From DASXPG01 sp035559335 (GTDB lineage: Bacteria; Gemmatimonadota; Gemmatimonadetes; Gemmatimonadales; JACORV01): DNA of 11,954 nucleotides. Shown here piece by piece: positions 1 to 6,753 of the stretch. Below the pieces are notes generated by a model. It was given only the letters and a program-made list of their open reading frames with translations, had not been told where the DNA came from and searched no databases. A program made the position numbers and the translations under genes. Location: NCBI GenBank assembly GCA_035559335.1, contig DATMBH010000297.1, forward strand, positions 1-11,954, given 5' to 3'. How positions within the stretch are numbered: the stretch's first letter is position 1; every line of letters starts with the position of its first letter.

Positions 1-554
1 AATACTTCATTCGGCTGAGTGGTCCGCTCCAGCAATGTGACCGAGGCGGCATCCCCGATCAGGGGGTAGATGGAGCGGTCCTGGGGACTGCACGCGCGGC
101 TCAACGTGTCTCCAGCAAGCAGCAGCACCCGGTGAATCCCCTCCAGCTGCAGCAGGCTGAACCCGAGCAGCAGCCCTCGAACGTATCCGCAACATCCATC
201 GTTGATGTCGGCGCACACGACGTTCTTGGGCAGTCGGAGTTTGCCGTGAAGAACCGCCGACGTCGGTGGGATGAAGTGGTCTGGCGTCTGGGTCACGAGA
301 AGCATGGCGTCAATCGTGTCCGGGACCAGCCATCCTGACTCCACCAGGCGCTCCACGCCCCACTGACAGAGGTCGGAAGCGCACTGGGAGTCTGATACCA
401 CCCGACGCTCCCCGAGTCCCATGACCTCCCCGAGCTGTTGCATCTTCTCGGCGGAGAAGTCGTAGTTCGCTCCCTCGTCGGCAAACGACACGCGGTTCTC
501 AGGAATGATGCCCAGGATCCCCGCAATCCGGACTCCGGTAATTCTGGTTCTCAT
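1..554 (-). CDS. Ketoacyl-ACP synthase III (FabH-like), C-terminal part beyond the window
   Basis: Condensing enzyme of the thiolase fold that would join an acyl-CoA or acyl-ACP to an ACP-bound extender, or transfer an acyl group. The first 184 residues are visible. Residues 117-123 (INDGCCG) align with the FabH active-site block, making Cys121 the likely nucleophile at the usual family position; the GDTLSR segment (148-153) and IGDAAS (166-171) match conserved FabH segments. The active-site His and Asn lie outside the window. The ATG forms a 4-bp ATGA overlap with the stop of the upstream ACP gene, and GGGAG lies 6 bases before it, so this start is well supported. It is the last visible gene of a five-gene operon. 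Its sequence is divergent from housekeeping FabH, and the context (dedicated ACPs, formyltransferase) argues for a specialised pathway rather than fatty-acid initiation. Confidence 0.87.
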   Translation of the reverse strand, partial: MRTRITGVRIAGILGIIPENRVSFADEGANYDFSAEKMQQLGEVMGLGERRVVSDSQCASDLCQWGVERLVESGWLVPDTIDAMLLVTQTPDHFIPPTSAVLHGKLRLPKNVVCADINDGCCGYVRGLLLGFSLLQLEGIHRVLLLAGDTLSRACSPQDRSIYPLIGDAASVTLLERTTQPNEV

Positions 555-802
555 GCGCGGCTCCCACCGTGGTCACCGACGAGAAGCCCCGAGATCAAGC
601 GCTGCAGCGCCTCGAGATTCCGGAGGTTTTCGGGAACAATCGCGTCTCCGGGGATCAGGACCTCGAACCGCGCTTCCAGGGCGGCCACGAGAGCCAGGAC
701 GTCCAGTGAGTCGAGTAGCCCATCTCTGAAGTAGTCCGTTGACGCGGAGAAATCGCGTTCTGGTCGGACCGAGGCCAACGCGGACAGGATGAGCCCCCTC
801 AT
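551..802 (-). CDS. Acyl carrier protein (second ACP of the operon)
   Basis: A stand-alone ACP of 83 residues, the usual family size. The phosphopantetheine attachment motif is G-L-L-D-S-L at residues 28-33 with Ser32 as the modified serine, followed by an amphipathic helix (LDVLALVAALEARF) typical of ACP helix II. It would carry acyl intermediates as thioesters in the cytoplasm. Its ATG overlaps the stop of the formyltransferase gene by 4 bp (ATGA), and its stop overlaps the ATG of the ketoacyl synthase in the same way, so it is probably translated by coupling; I see no strong Shine-Dalgarno sequence before it. It shares the D-S-L core with the other ACP in the operon but is otherwise divergent, so the two probably carry different intermediates or dock with different partners (inference). 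Confidence 0.87.
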   Translation of the reverse strand: MRGLILSALASVRPERDFSASTDYFRDGLLDSLDVLALVAALEARFEVLIPGDAIVPENLRNLEALQRLISGLLVGDHGGSRA

Positions 803-1758
803 TCTGTACGGCCCGGCGCGGGACGGACTGCCAGCTGGATTGTCCCGTCAGGGAATCGCAGCGTCATCGAGCGGGCGTTCCGCGACCCCAGGGGCCGGCT
901 CTCCGCAGCCGACGCCGAGCCTGGAAGGATGCGGTATCGAGCGATCTCGAATACCCGTCCATCAGCCACGATTCGAGGTGGACGCACGACGCCAATCGGT
1001 CCGTAGTCCATCGCGCGAAGGAAGCGGCAGGTGACGTCGAAACTCCAGGTGCGACACAGCTCTCCGCCGTTCGGCAAGTCGGTGCTCTTGTAGGTCACAT
1101 TTGGCAGTTCCTGCGACCGGCCGCGTTCTGCCGGGTCCAAGAGCCGCGACCAGTGTGTCCTGAACAGATCGAAACCGAGCTCGATGGCGCGCGTCATCAG
1201 TTGACCTGCTGTTGCTGTCGCGGCTACGGGGAACTCTGCCCGGGCGAGCACCGGTCCGCTGTCAACCGCGGCATCCACCAGGTGCCACGTGGCGCCGTGA
1301 AACGCCACGTTATTGAATACCACCCAGGTAGCCGTATTTCTGCCGGCGTAGCCCGGTAGCAGACCGCCATGAAAGTTGAGGATCCGCGCGGCGTTCACCT
1401 CGCACACCTGCCGCGGAAACACGTAGTTGTTGTTTGCGCTCAGGATGAAGCACGAGCCCCCGAGCGCCATCAACGACTCGGTAATGGAGGCCGCGGCCCC
1501 GCTGAAGTATCGCAACTGGCGCCGACGTGCCAGGTGCTCAATGCTGCGAAACCGATCCCGTTCCGGCTCGATCAGCAGGTCCACCTTCACACCGGCGTCA
1601 AGCAAGTGCTCAGCGCATCTGGCCGGCAGTGCACCGGTACCAATGACGACCACGTGATCGTAGAGCTTCCACGGCTCAACCGGGGCCTGCACGGTGGCAC
1701 CGGACAGTACCTGGCGCGCCACTCGCTCCCTTGGCGACAGGGCCTGAGCCGCACTCAT
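799..1758 (-). CDS. Formyltransferase-family enzyme (Fmt/PurN-like catalytic domain)
   Basis: A 319-residue protein with the 10-formyltetrahydrofolate-dependent transferase fold. The Rossmann-like N-terminus (VVVIGTGALPAR, residues 36-47) precedes the catalytic core L-N-F-H-G-G-L-L-P-G (127-136), with the equivalents of catalytic Asn and His at N128 and H130. The TWHLVDAAVDSGPVL block (157-171) supplies the conserved His and Asp166. Residues from about 225 resemble the C-terminal barrel of methionyl-tRNA formyltransferase. It is unlikely to be the housekeeping Fmt because it lies between ACP and acyltransferase genes. By analogy with the formylating domain of linear gramicidin synthase it may formylate an amino group on a carrier-bound substrate; the substrate is unknown. 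I chose the internal ATG at 1758: it overlaps the preceding stop by 4 bp and has GGGAGG 8 bases upstream, whereas the longer reading frame to 1824 would run into the upstream gene. Confidence 0.87.
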   Translation of the reverse strand: MSAAQALSPRERVARQVLSGATVQAPVEPWKLYDHVVVIGTGALPARCAEHLLDAGVKVDLLIEPERDRFRSIEHLARRRQLRYFSGAAASITESLMALGGSCFILSANNNYVFPRQVCEVNAARILNFHGGLLPGYAGRNTATWVVFNNVAFHGATWHLVDAAVDSGPVLARAEFPVAATATAGQLMTRAIELGFDLFRTHWSRLLDPAERGRSQELPNVTYKSTDLPNGGELCRTWSFDVTCRFLRAMDYGPIGVVRPPRIVADGRVFEIARYRILPGSASAAESRPLGSRNARSMTLRFPDGTIQLAVRPAPGRTE

Positions 1759-2504
1759 ACGAGGTGCCTCCCACGCACGATCGGGGCAAACCGCGCGCTG
1801 ATTCGGGTCCGGCCATCCGCCCACTGCGCCAGGAAAACACGAAACCCGAAGACGATCACGAAACGCACCGTGACATAAACTTCCCAGCCGGCCGTTCGAT
1901 GCGAGCGAAGCGAGGTCTCATTGAGGGCGTCAATCACGCCGTACAGGGGCACACCACCGGCCGAGCGTGCGAGACTCCACATCCCCCGCATCCCCGCGAG
2001 AAACGCTCCACGCAGCCTGTGCTCGCGCTCCACATGGTTGTTGTGGCACCAGGTGCCACCGGGAGCCGGTACCCTGAACAACCATCCATATGCTGTCCGA
2101 ATATGTCGCCGACCCGGAATCATCCATGTCGCTCCAACGATCCTCTCACCCCTCTTCACCAGTACGCACTGTTGGCCGCGCCGCCAGCGGTCGGCGATCG
2201 CTCCGGCCTCTCCAGGACACGTCTCGAGAAGCCTCGCGAAATCCCCGTCCGTGGCCACGCAGGCGCGGTAGGGAACCTCGACCGGAACATCACGAAGGGA
2301 TACGAGCCGACAGACGTGGAATCTGCCCCAACTGAGAACTGCATTCTGATTCATGAACGTCCGGGCCACCACGAGCCGCAGCAGTTCTCCCACCCCCCGG
2401 TCCCGCAAGACACCGCGCACCCGTTGAATCATGCGGTTGAGACCTGAGCGGGCCGGCGCCATGACCCCTGGCTGCCCAACGGAAGCCGCAGCGACCCGAA
2501 CCAC
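1755..2504 (-). CDS. GNAT-like N-acyltransferase
   Basis: A 249-residue protein if started at GTG 2504. The C-terminal half fits the GCN5-related acyltransferase fold: a beta strand with CVLVKRGERIVGATWM (113-128), a motif-A-like stretch HVEREHRLRGAFLAGM (157-172) where the pyrophosphate loop of acyl-CoA is expected, and a motif-B-like N-E-T-S ... GWE (195-208), matching the GNAT N-xx-S ... GF pattern. Residues 20-70 form a basic, amphipathic N-terminal extension of unknown role. It would transfer an acyl group from CoA or ACP to an amine. It sits between an ACP gene (2-bp gap) and the formyltransferase gene (4-bp ATGA overlap at its 3' end). The start is uncertain: GTG 2504 fits the tight operon spacing but has no clear Shine-Dalgarno; ATG 2462 and ATG 2432 are alternatives. 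Confidence 0.75.
   Translation of the reverse strand: MVRVAAASVGQPGVMAPARSGLNRMIQRVRGVLRDRGVGELLRLVVARTFMNQNAVLSWGRFHVCRLVSLRDVPVEVPYRACVATDGDFARLLETCPGEAGAIADRWRRGQQCVLVKRGERIVGATWMIPGRRHIRTAYGWLFRVPAPGGTWCHNNHVEREHRLRGAFLAGMRGMWSLARSAGGVPLYGVIDALNETSLRSHRTAGWEVYVTVRFVIVFGFRVFLAQWADGRTRISARFAPIVRGRHLV
1767..1772 (-). promoter_or_regulatory. Ribosome binding site that fixes the formyltransferase start
   Basis: GGGAGG on the minus strand, 8 bases before ATG 1758. It lies inside the 3' end of the GNAT gene and supports 1758 over the longer open frame. Confidence 0.7.
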
Positions 2505-2506
2505 GG

Positions 2507-2761
2507 TCAGGATAGCGCAAGCGTTCTCGCCCGCACGAACGCCTCGATTGCCTCCACGCTGTCGAGCAATCTGGGATCAACAGCATCGCCATCGAGGACG
2601 GTTCCGAATGTCTCGTTGAGATAGGCGAGGAGCATTAAGATGCTGAGCGAGTCCAGCACGCCCGCCTGCACAAGTGATTGATCGTCTCTCAGCTCACCCT
2701 CGTAGCCATTCGCACGCATGAGCCCGGCGAGGAAGGTCCGGATCGAAGCTCGGATGTCCAC
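2507..2761 (-). CDS. Acyl carrier protein (first gene of the biosynthetic operon)
   Basis: An 84-residue ACP. The phosphopantetheine site is G-V-L-D-S-L at residues 34-39, with Ser38 modified, followed by the helix SILMLLAYLNETFG. The C-terminal helix SVEAIEAFV is typical of the family. The start is GTG 2761, not the longer frame beginning at 2848, because an excellent Shine-Dalgarno (AAGGAGG) lies 5 bases upstream and the extra N-terminal residues are basic and unlike ACPs. It is the promoter-proximal gene, followed 2 bp later by the GNAT-like gene. It would be activated by a 4'-phosphopantetheinyl transferase, a candidate for which lies just upstream. Two dissimilar ACPs in one short operon suggest separate loading and elongation (or donor) carriers; which does which cannot be read from the sequence. 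Confidence 0.9.
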   Translation of the reverse strand: MDIRASIRTFLAGLMRANGYEGELRDDQSLVQAGVLDSLSILMLLAYLNETFGTVLDGDAVDPRLLDSVEAIEAFVRARTLALS

Positions 2762-2766
2762 TTGTT

Positions 2767-2773
2767 CCTCCTT
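2767..2773 (-). promoter_or_regulatory. Strong ribosome binding site for a GTG start
   Basis: AAGGAGG on the minus strand ends 5 bases before GTG 2761. It is the best Shine-Dalgarno in the operon and decides the ACP start. Confidence 0.8.
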
Positions 2774-3105
2774 CGCACCAACGTGCGGTCGCAAGACACA
2801 TGCCCTTCGATGAGACTGGGTCCGTCGAGTGACAAGCGCGTGGCACACTGCCGGGAGGACACTTACAGTCGGGCCGTGATTGAAACGTGAAGGCTGCGTG
2901 AATCGAAACTGAAGCGGCCCGCTCCTGACCCGTTGCGAACTTCAGCGAAGCCGAGATTCGCTGCAGCAGATTTCAGGGATTTCAGAAGGACAGTCAGTTC
3001 GGGAGCAGGTGCGAATCGGGACGACGGCCGGTGGCGGGGAAATGCCGAATCTCAGCGTGGAGGTCCAGATCACCGATTTCTGGCGCCCATCGCGTCCTGA
3101 CTCGC
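2774..3105. other. Intergenic region with a hairpin, presumed promoter region of the ACP operon
   Basis: No coding frame here looks protein-like. A perfect 7-bp inverted repeat (CAGCGAA 2943-2949 and TTCGCTG 2957-2963, 7-base loop) lies downstream of the phosphopantetheinyl transferase gene. It lacks a T tract in either direction, so it could be a weak or factor-dependent terminator or an operator. The promoter of the ACP operon must lie in this region if the operon is separately transcribed, but I find no convincing -35/-10 pair. Two TGAAATC copies (around 2970-2988) do not have the -10 partner seen at the ECF-type promoters elsewhere in the window. Confidence 0.4.
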
Positions 3106-3894
3106 TCAAGCGGGCATGCAGTAGCGTATGGAGCAGACCGGCGGCTCCACGCACAGAGCCCCGACATAGCCCTCGCCGAGATCCAGCCGCTCCAGCTTCC
3201 AGCGCTGGAGTCCGCGACCGCCGGGAGCGACGGCGACAAACGCCGCCGGCTCATCCGGCCGGACCGTCACTGCGAAGCTGTCGAGATGCTGGGTCAGCCC
3301 ATTCCCGACTGCTTTGAGCACTGCCTCTTTCAGTGTCCAGCAGCTGAAGAAGGCGAGGTCCCGCTCCCGCGGAGGCAATCCACGGAGCGCAAACCACTCC
3401 GACGGTGTGAAGAACCGCTCTGCCACTGCCTCCAGGTCCCCCCACGACCGCACTCGTTCGACGTCCACACCGACTTCCTGCCCGCGTGTCACAGCGTAAA
3501 CAGCCACGCCATTTGAGTGGGCAAGATTGAAGCGGATGTCATTGCTCGAACCCTGGCCGTCAAGCTCTGGTTTGCCATGTTCTCCATATCGAAATCGCAG
3601 ATCCTCGGGCGGTACCGCGAGGTAGCGCGACAGGATGAGCCGCAACATGCCGCGCCCCACGATGAAGCGCCTGCGATCATCGGGTGAACGGAATCGAGCA
3701 GCTCGATCACGCTCGTCATCCGACAGAGTTCGATCGAGCCGAGGTGGAACCCCGGCGTACGCGTCGAGCGCCACGCGCCACACGTGGATCGCACCTCGAT
3801 CCAGCGGCACGGCGAGCCCGTGTTCCTCGAGTCCTGAGACCACTGCCTCGGCGTCTCTCAGCGTCTCCTCCGGTGGCTGACCGCTGATGCACAA
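3106..3894 (-). CDS. 4'-phosphopantetheinyl transferase, Sfp type
   Basis: Transfers phosphopantetheine from CoA to the conserved serine of carrier proteins. Up to 262 residues, numbered from TTG 3894. Diagnostic blocks in order: GKPEL (107-111), FNLAHS (122-127), VGVDVE (141-146, Mg-binding Asp144 and Glu146) and WTLKEAVLKAVG (186-197, with Lys189, Glu190 and Lys194). This is the two-domain Sfp/EntD-type layout associated with secondary-metabolite carriers rather than the short AcpS type. It lies 344 bp upstream of the two-ACP operon on the same strand and is the obvious candidate to activate those ACPs (inference). The start is uncertain: the frame is open back to 3927 with no ATG; TTG 3894 and in-frame GTG codons further in (valines 18, 19 and 29) are candidates, and the family core begins near residue 36 (IHVWRV). 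Confidence 0.9.
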   Translation of the reverse strand: MCISGQPPEETLRDAEAVVSGLEEHGLAVPLDRGAIHVWRVALDAYAGVPPRLDRTLSDDERDRAARFRSPDDRRRFIVGRGMLRLILSRYLAVPPEDLRFRYGEHGKPELDGQGSSNDIRFNLAHSNGVAVYAVTRGQEVGVDVERVRSWGDLEAVAERFFTPSEWFALRGLPPRERDLAFFSCWTLKEAVLKAVGNGLTQHLDSFAVTVRPDEPAAFVAVAPGGRGLQRWKLERLDLGEGYVGALCVEPPVCSIRYCMPA

Positions 3895-4157
3895 ACAGGG
3901 CCGCCGCTCCCGGGACTGGCGCTGAGTTTATCTCGAAGATTCGTAAGCAGTTACGTCGCGCCACCTGGCGCGGCTGAAAAACTCCGTCACGCCGTTGTTC
4001 GCCCGCAACGATGCTCCCGCGTCCTCCCGTCGCATTTCAACAACCGATCCAGCACCGCCGTCGCAGCTTGAGCCACCACTCCACCAGTCGCGCATTCCAC
4101 GCTCCGAAGCGGTCGACACCCCCGCAGCCTCGACCAGTGACGCTTTCCCGGTCGCCC
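3895..4157. other. Intergenic region between kinase and phosphopantetheinyl transferase
   Basis: No gene recognised. It holds a perfect palindrome CGCGCCACCTGGCGCG (3957-3972), next to GCTGAAAAACTCC on the plus strand. No T tract follows on either strand, so I do not call a terminator. The minus-strand sequence GGAGTTTTTCAGC resembles terminal sequences of some insertion sequences, but no transposase remnant is visible. Confidence 0.3.
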
Positions 4158-6050
4158 TCAGGGCTTTGACGCCAGCAACCGCCACTCCTGCGCCTTGATC
4201 AACTCCTGCAACACCTGGCACGCCGCCCACGCCGCCTTGAGATCCGCCGTCACCTCGGTCCCTGCGCTCGCGCCGGTCACTCCAACAAACCTCCCGCGCA
4301 ACTCCTCCAGCCGGGCGGCCTCTCGCTCCAACGCCCGCTCGCAGGCTTCCTCCTCCGGGGTGGCCGCCCTCCCCTGCTTGGTTCTGGTATCCAGCGATTG
4401 GTCGAGAAACACCCGCGCGCGCCGAACGCACGACTCGCTCCAGTTGACGATCCCGACGAACCGCGCGGCCGCGCTGTGACGGCCGGCCGAACGTGCCGCC
4501 AAACGCCTCGCGGCCTGCTCCGGATCGCTCAGCGCCTCGTCAAGCAGCGTCCCCTCCGCCAACGCCGCCTCTCCCTCGAACGCCTTCAGGAGGATCCGGG
4601 CCAGCCGCACCATCCACCTGCCGCGCCACCCCTCGAAGAACCTGAGCCACCGCTCGGTCCGGGACACCTTGCGGTGGAGAATCACCAGCGAGCAACCGGC
4701 GGCGGCGGCGAACAGAGCGCCCACGATCACCCCGCCCACGACGACCTTCTCCGGCAACGGCACGCGGAGCAGCGCGAGCAGCGATCCCAGACCAAACGTG
4801 CCCAGGGCGGAGAAAAACGCTCCCCAGCCCACGGCCCGCAGCAGCTTCACCCGGGGCTTCTCCTTCCCGGCCTCCGGACCGAATTGCCGGCGCAGGTCCA
4901 TCAGCAACGCGTGGATGATGCGAGCGCGGCCATAGCCCTGCTTCACGAGCCGGTAGGTGGGGAGCAACGCCCCCGCCAACCGGGCCAGGAGCAGGCCCAA
5001 GAGAAACGCCGTGCTGAGGCCGAACGTAAGCCAGCGGCCATGGTCCAGCGCGTTGCCCCACACCATGAGCCCCGTGAGCCCCGCCGCGGCGCCGAGCGGC
5101 GAAGACTCCGAGCGCGAGTGAAGCTGGGTCACGAACGTCTGGAGTTCCTCCCGCAGCACCGGGGTGAGCTCGGGCGCCGCCGCCAGGAAATCCGCCAGCT
5201 CCTTGGCCGTCTGGAACCGCGCATCCGGATCCTTGGCCAGGCAGCGCGCCACGGCCTCAGCCAGCGTGGTGTCCAGGCAGTCGCCGAACACGAGCAGCTC
5301 CGGCGCGAGCGTCGAGAGATGCTGCTGGATGAGTTCCTCCTCCGTGCCGTCGAACGGGGGCTCACCGGCGGCCATCATGAAGCCCACCAGGCCCAGGGCA
5401 TAGATGTCGCTCCGGCGATCGGCCACGAGACCCGCCAGCTGCTCGGGACTGGAGAAATGCAACGTGCCGATCGTGCGGCCCGCGCCCTGGTCGCTCGCCC
5501 ACGCCCCCGCCACTGCCTCCTCCCCCGCGCCCTCGGGCCCACCATCGCCCATGAGGCGGGCGATGCCGAAATCCACCACGTGGGGCGTGCCCGTCCCATC
5601 CTCGATGAGAATGTTGTTGGGCTTGAGATCCCGGTGCACCACGCCCTGCTCGTGCGCGTAGTGCACCGCCAGGGCCACCTCGTGCAGGATGCGGGTCACC
5701 ACGGCCGCGGGCAGCGGCCCGTCCCGGATGATGCGGTCGAACAACGTCTCGCCGCGGATGTACTCCATCGTGTAGTAGGCGTACGGGCCGGCCGTGCCCA
5801 CGGCGTGGATCGGCACGATGTTGTCGTGCTGGAGATTCGCCGCAATCCTGGCCTCCGCGAGAAACCGCTGGCGCAGATCGCCGGTGGCCTCGGACGGTGG
5901 CAGGATCTTCAGCGCCACCAGGCGGTCCAGCGCGGTCTCCCGCGCCAGGTACACGATGCCCATCCCGCCGCGCCCCAGGGTGCGTTGCAGGACGTAGCGA
6001 TCGCCCAGGGCCTGCTGGAGGGCGATCATTGAGTCGATTGGTCGTTGCAT
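4158..6050 (-). CDS. Membrane-anchored Ser/Thr protein kinase (Hanks/PknB type)
   Basis: A 630-residue eukaryotic-like kinase. The catalytic domain spans about residues 17-290: G-loop GRGGMG (26-31), ATP-anchoring Lys48 in VALK, likely helix-C Glu66, HRDLKPNN (139-146, catalytic Asp141), DFG (160-162), SPEQ (201-204) and DIYALG (215-220). All key residues are present, so it should be active. The stretch from DFG to SPE is about 40 residues with a Gly/Ala/Glu-rich insertion, longer than usual for this family. Hydrophobic segments at about 318-334, 340-364, 406-429 and 435-458 anchor it in the membrane. They are followed by a roughly 170-residue, charged, probably helical cytoplasmic tail; there is no PASTA or obvious extracellular sensor domain. 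The ATG at 6050 directly follows a heptamer repeat and lacks a Shine-Dalgarno; ATG 6029 is an alternative. It may belong to the operon of the upstream small membrane protein gene (57 bp gap). Confidence 0.93.
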   Translation of the reverse strand: MQRPIDSMIALQQALGDRYVLQRTLGRGGMGIVYLARETALDRLVALKILPPSEATGDLRQRFLAEARIAANLQHDNIVPIHAVGTAGPYAYYTMEYIRGETLFDRIIRDGPLPAAVVTRILHEVALAVHYAHEQGVVHRDLKPNNILIEDGTGTPHVVDFGIARLMGDGGPEGAGEEAVAGAWASDQGAGRTIGTLHFSSPEQLAGLVADRRSDIYALGLVGFMMAAGEPPFDGTEEELIQQHLSTLAPELLVFGDCLDTTLAEAVARCLAKDPDARFQTAKELADFLAAAPELTPVLREELQTFVTQLHSRSESSPLGAAAGLTGLMVWGNALDHGRWLTFGLSTAFLLGLLLARLAGALLPTYRLVKQGYGRARIIHALLMDLRRQFGPEAGKEKPRVKLLRAVGWGAFFSALGTFGLGSLLALLRVPLPEKVVVGGVIVGALFAAAAGCSLVILHRKVSRTERWLRFFEGWRGRWMVRLARILLKAFEGEAALAEGTLLDEALSDPEQAARRLAARSAGRHSAAARFVGIVNWSESCVRRARVFLDQSLDTRTKQGRAATPEEEACERALEREAARLEELRGRFVGVTGASAGTEVTADLKAAWAACQVLQELIKAQEWRLLASKP

Positions 6051-6053
6051 GGC

Positions 6054-6130
6054 GGGGGTCGGGGGTCAGGGGTCAGGTGTCAGGGGTCGGGTGTCAGGGG
6101 TCGGGGGTCAGGTGTCAGGTGTCAGGTGTC
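6054..6130. repeat. Eleven tandem heptanucleotides, (A/G)GG(G/T)GTC
   Basis: Eleven exact-length 7-bp units with substitutions only at positions 1 and 4 (for example GGGGGTC, AGGGGTC, AGGTGTC). The array starts 3 bp from the kinase ATG and runs into the 3' end of the next gene, supplying its last codons and TGA stop. On the minus strand, units ending in T and followed by GA create TGA; because 7 is not divisible by 3 these fall in all three frames. The plus strand has many closely spaced runs of G and could form a G-quadruplex on the template strand of the kinase gene. Confidence 0.9.
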
Positions 6131-6542
6131 GGGACAAACGTGCGCGCGCATCGTGCAGGATGTCCAGCAGGTCGTGCCAGAACTTGGAGCCGAAGCCGAG
6201 CCAGAGACCAGTGAGCACGGTGCCGGCCAGCGTCGTGAGCAGTCCCGCGGGCGAGGCGGGCGTCGTGCTCCGGCTCCAGCCCAGCGTGCGCCAGGGCGCC
6301 TCCAGCTGCGCCAGGATCGCGAACAAGTCGGCCTTCACCACCAGCGCGAGGGCGACGGATACGATCAGGACGCGGTTCGCGATCCGCCGCTCGCGGTCTT
6401 TCTCCGCCGAACGCGATGTCCGTTGTCTGGACTCCCGCAGGTCCGGATGCCGCAGCTTGACCAGGTTCGCCAGCCGCTCAACGGCCACGCTCAGCGTGCC
6501 CATAAGGACGACCAGATTGATCAGCGGCGTGAGCGCTTCCAT
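6108..6542 (-). CDS. Small three-helix membrane protein, holin-like by context
   Basis: A 144-residue protein with three predicted membrane segments, at about residues 4-22, 55-74 and 97-117. A basic, charged loop (31-54, rich in Arg and Lys) lies between the first two. The third helix ends in WLGFGSKFWHDLLDIL, a tryptophan-bearing amphipathic stretch. AGGAGG lies 9 bases before the ATG and overlaps the end of the possible small gene upstream. I do not recognise a named family. Size, helix count and position downstream of an amidase and a coiled-coil membrane protein resemble a phage holin (inference only). The last residues (HLTPDT) and stop codon are encoded by the heptamer repeat, so the natural C-terminus may have been replaced by repeat invasion. 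Confidence 0.75.
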   Translation of the reverse strand: MEALTPLINLVVLMGTLSVAVERLANLVKLRHPDLRESRQRTSRSAEKDRERRIANRVLIVSVALALVVKADLFAILAQLEAPWRTLGWSRSTTPASPAGLLTTLAGTVLTGLWLGFGSKFWHDLLDILHDARARLSRHLTPDT

Positions 6543-6548
6543 CTCCCA

Positions 6549-6728
6549 CTACCTCCTGGCGGAACGGAGCGAGAGCCCGTGCCACCGAACCGTGTTGGCG
6601 CGTTCGCTGCCGTCCACGCCGCGCCCGCGCCGCCACCGGGGACGGTGCTCCAGCTCGGCTCGCAGCGCGTCCAGCAGCACCCCCAGCACGCAGCCGTCGG
6701 GGCCGAGTGGAGGACCACTCGACCCCAC
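6549..6728 (-). CDS. Possible 59-residue protein of unknown function
   Basis: An open frame from GTG 6728 to TAG 6549, filling the 211-bp gap between the FN3 gene and the membrane protein gene. The product has a leucine-rich segment (GCVLGVLLDALRAELEHR, residues 12-29), then an Arg-rich region and WHGLSLRSARR at the end. It looks more protein-like than the alternative frames, whose products are rich in Arg, Pro and Trp. Its stop lies in the Shine-Dalgarno region of the next gene (AGGAGGTAG), as expected for translational coupling. Against it: no clear Shine-Dalgarno, GTG start, and no recognised family. It could simply be a chance frame in GC-rich DNA. Confidence 0.4.
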   Translation of the reverse strand: MGSSGPPLGPDGCVLGVLLDALRAELEHRPRWRRGRGVDGSERANTVRWHGLSLRSARR

Positions 6729-6753
6729 CTGGCTACGTCGAACCGGCTCGTGG

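Noticed and set aside
2969..2988. Further ECF-type promoter from two TGAAATC copies upstream of the ACP operon
   Set aside because: Neither has a CGT-containing -10 box 16 bp downstream on the minus strand.
3957..3972. Rho-independent terminator at the CGCGCCACCTGGCGCG palindrome
   Set aside because: The stem is perfect, but no T tract follows on either strand and the loop is too tight.
3928..4431. 167-residue minus-strand frame between kinase and phosphopantetheinyl transferase
   Set aside because: It overlaps the 3' end of the kinase in another frame and is Gly/Arg-rich. The end (NGVTEFFSRA) recalls sequence near insertion elements, but nothing else supports a gene.
4398..6032. 544-residue plus-strand open frame opposite the kinase
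   Set aside because: It is antisense to a kinase with all catalytic motifs; its product is low-complexity, rich in Arg, His, Gln and Glu, as expected from the reverse strand of GC-rich coding DNA.
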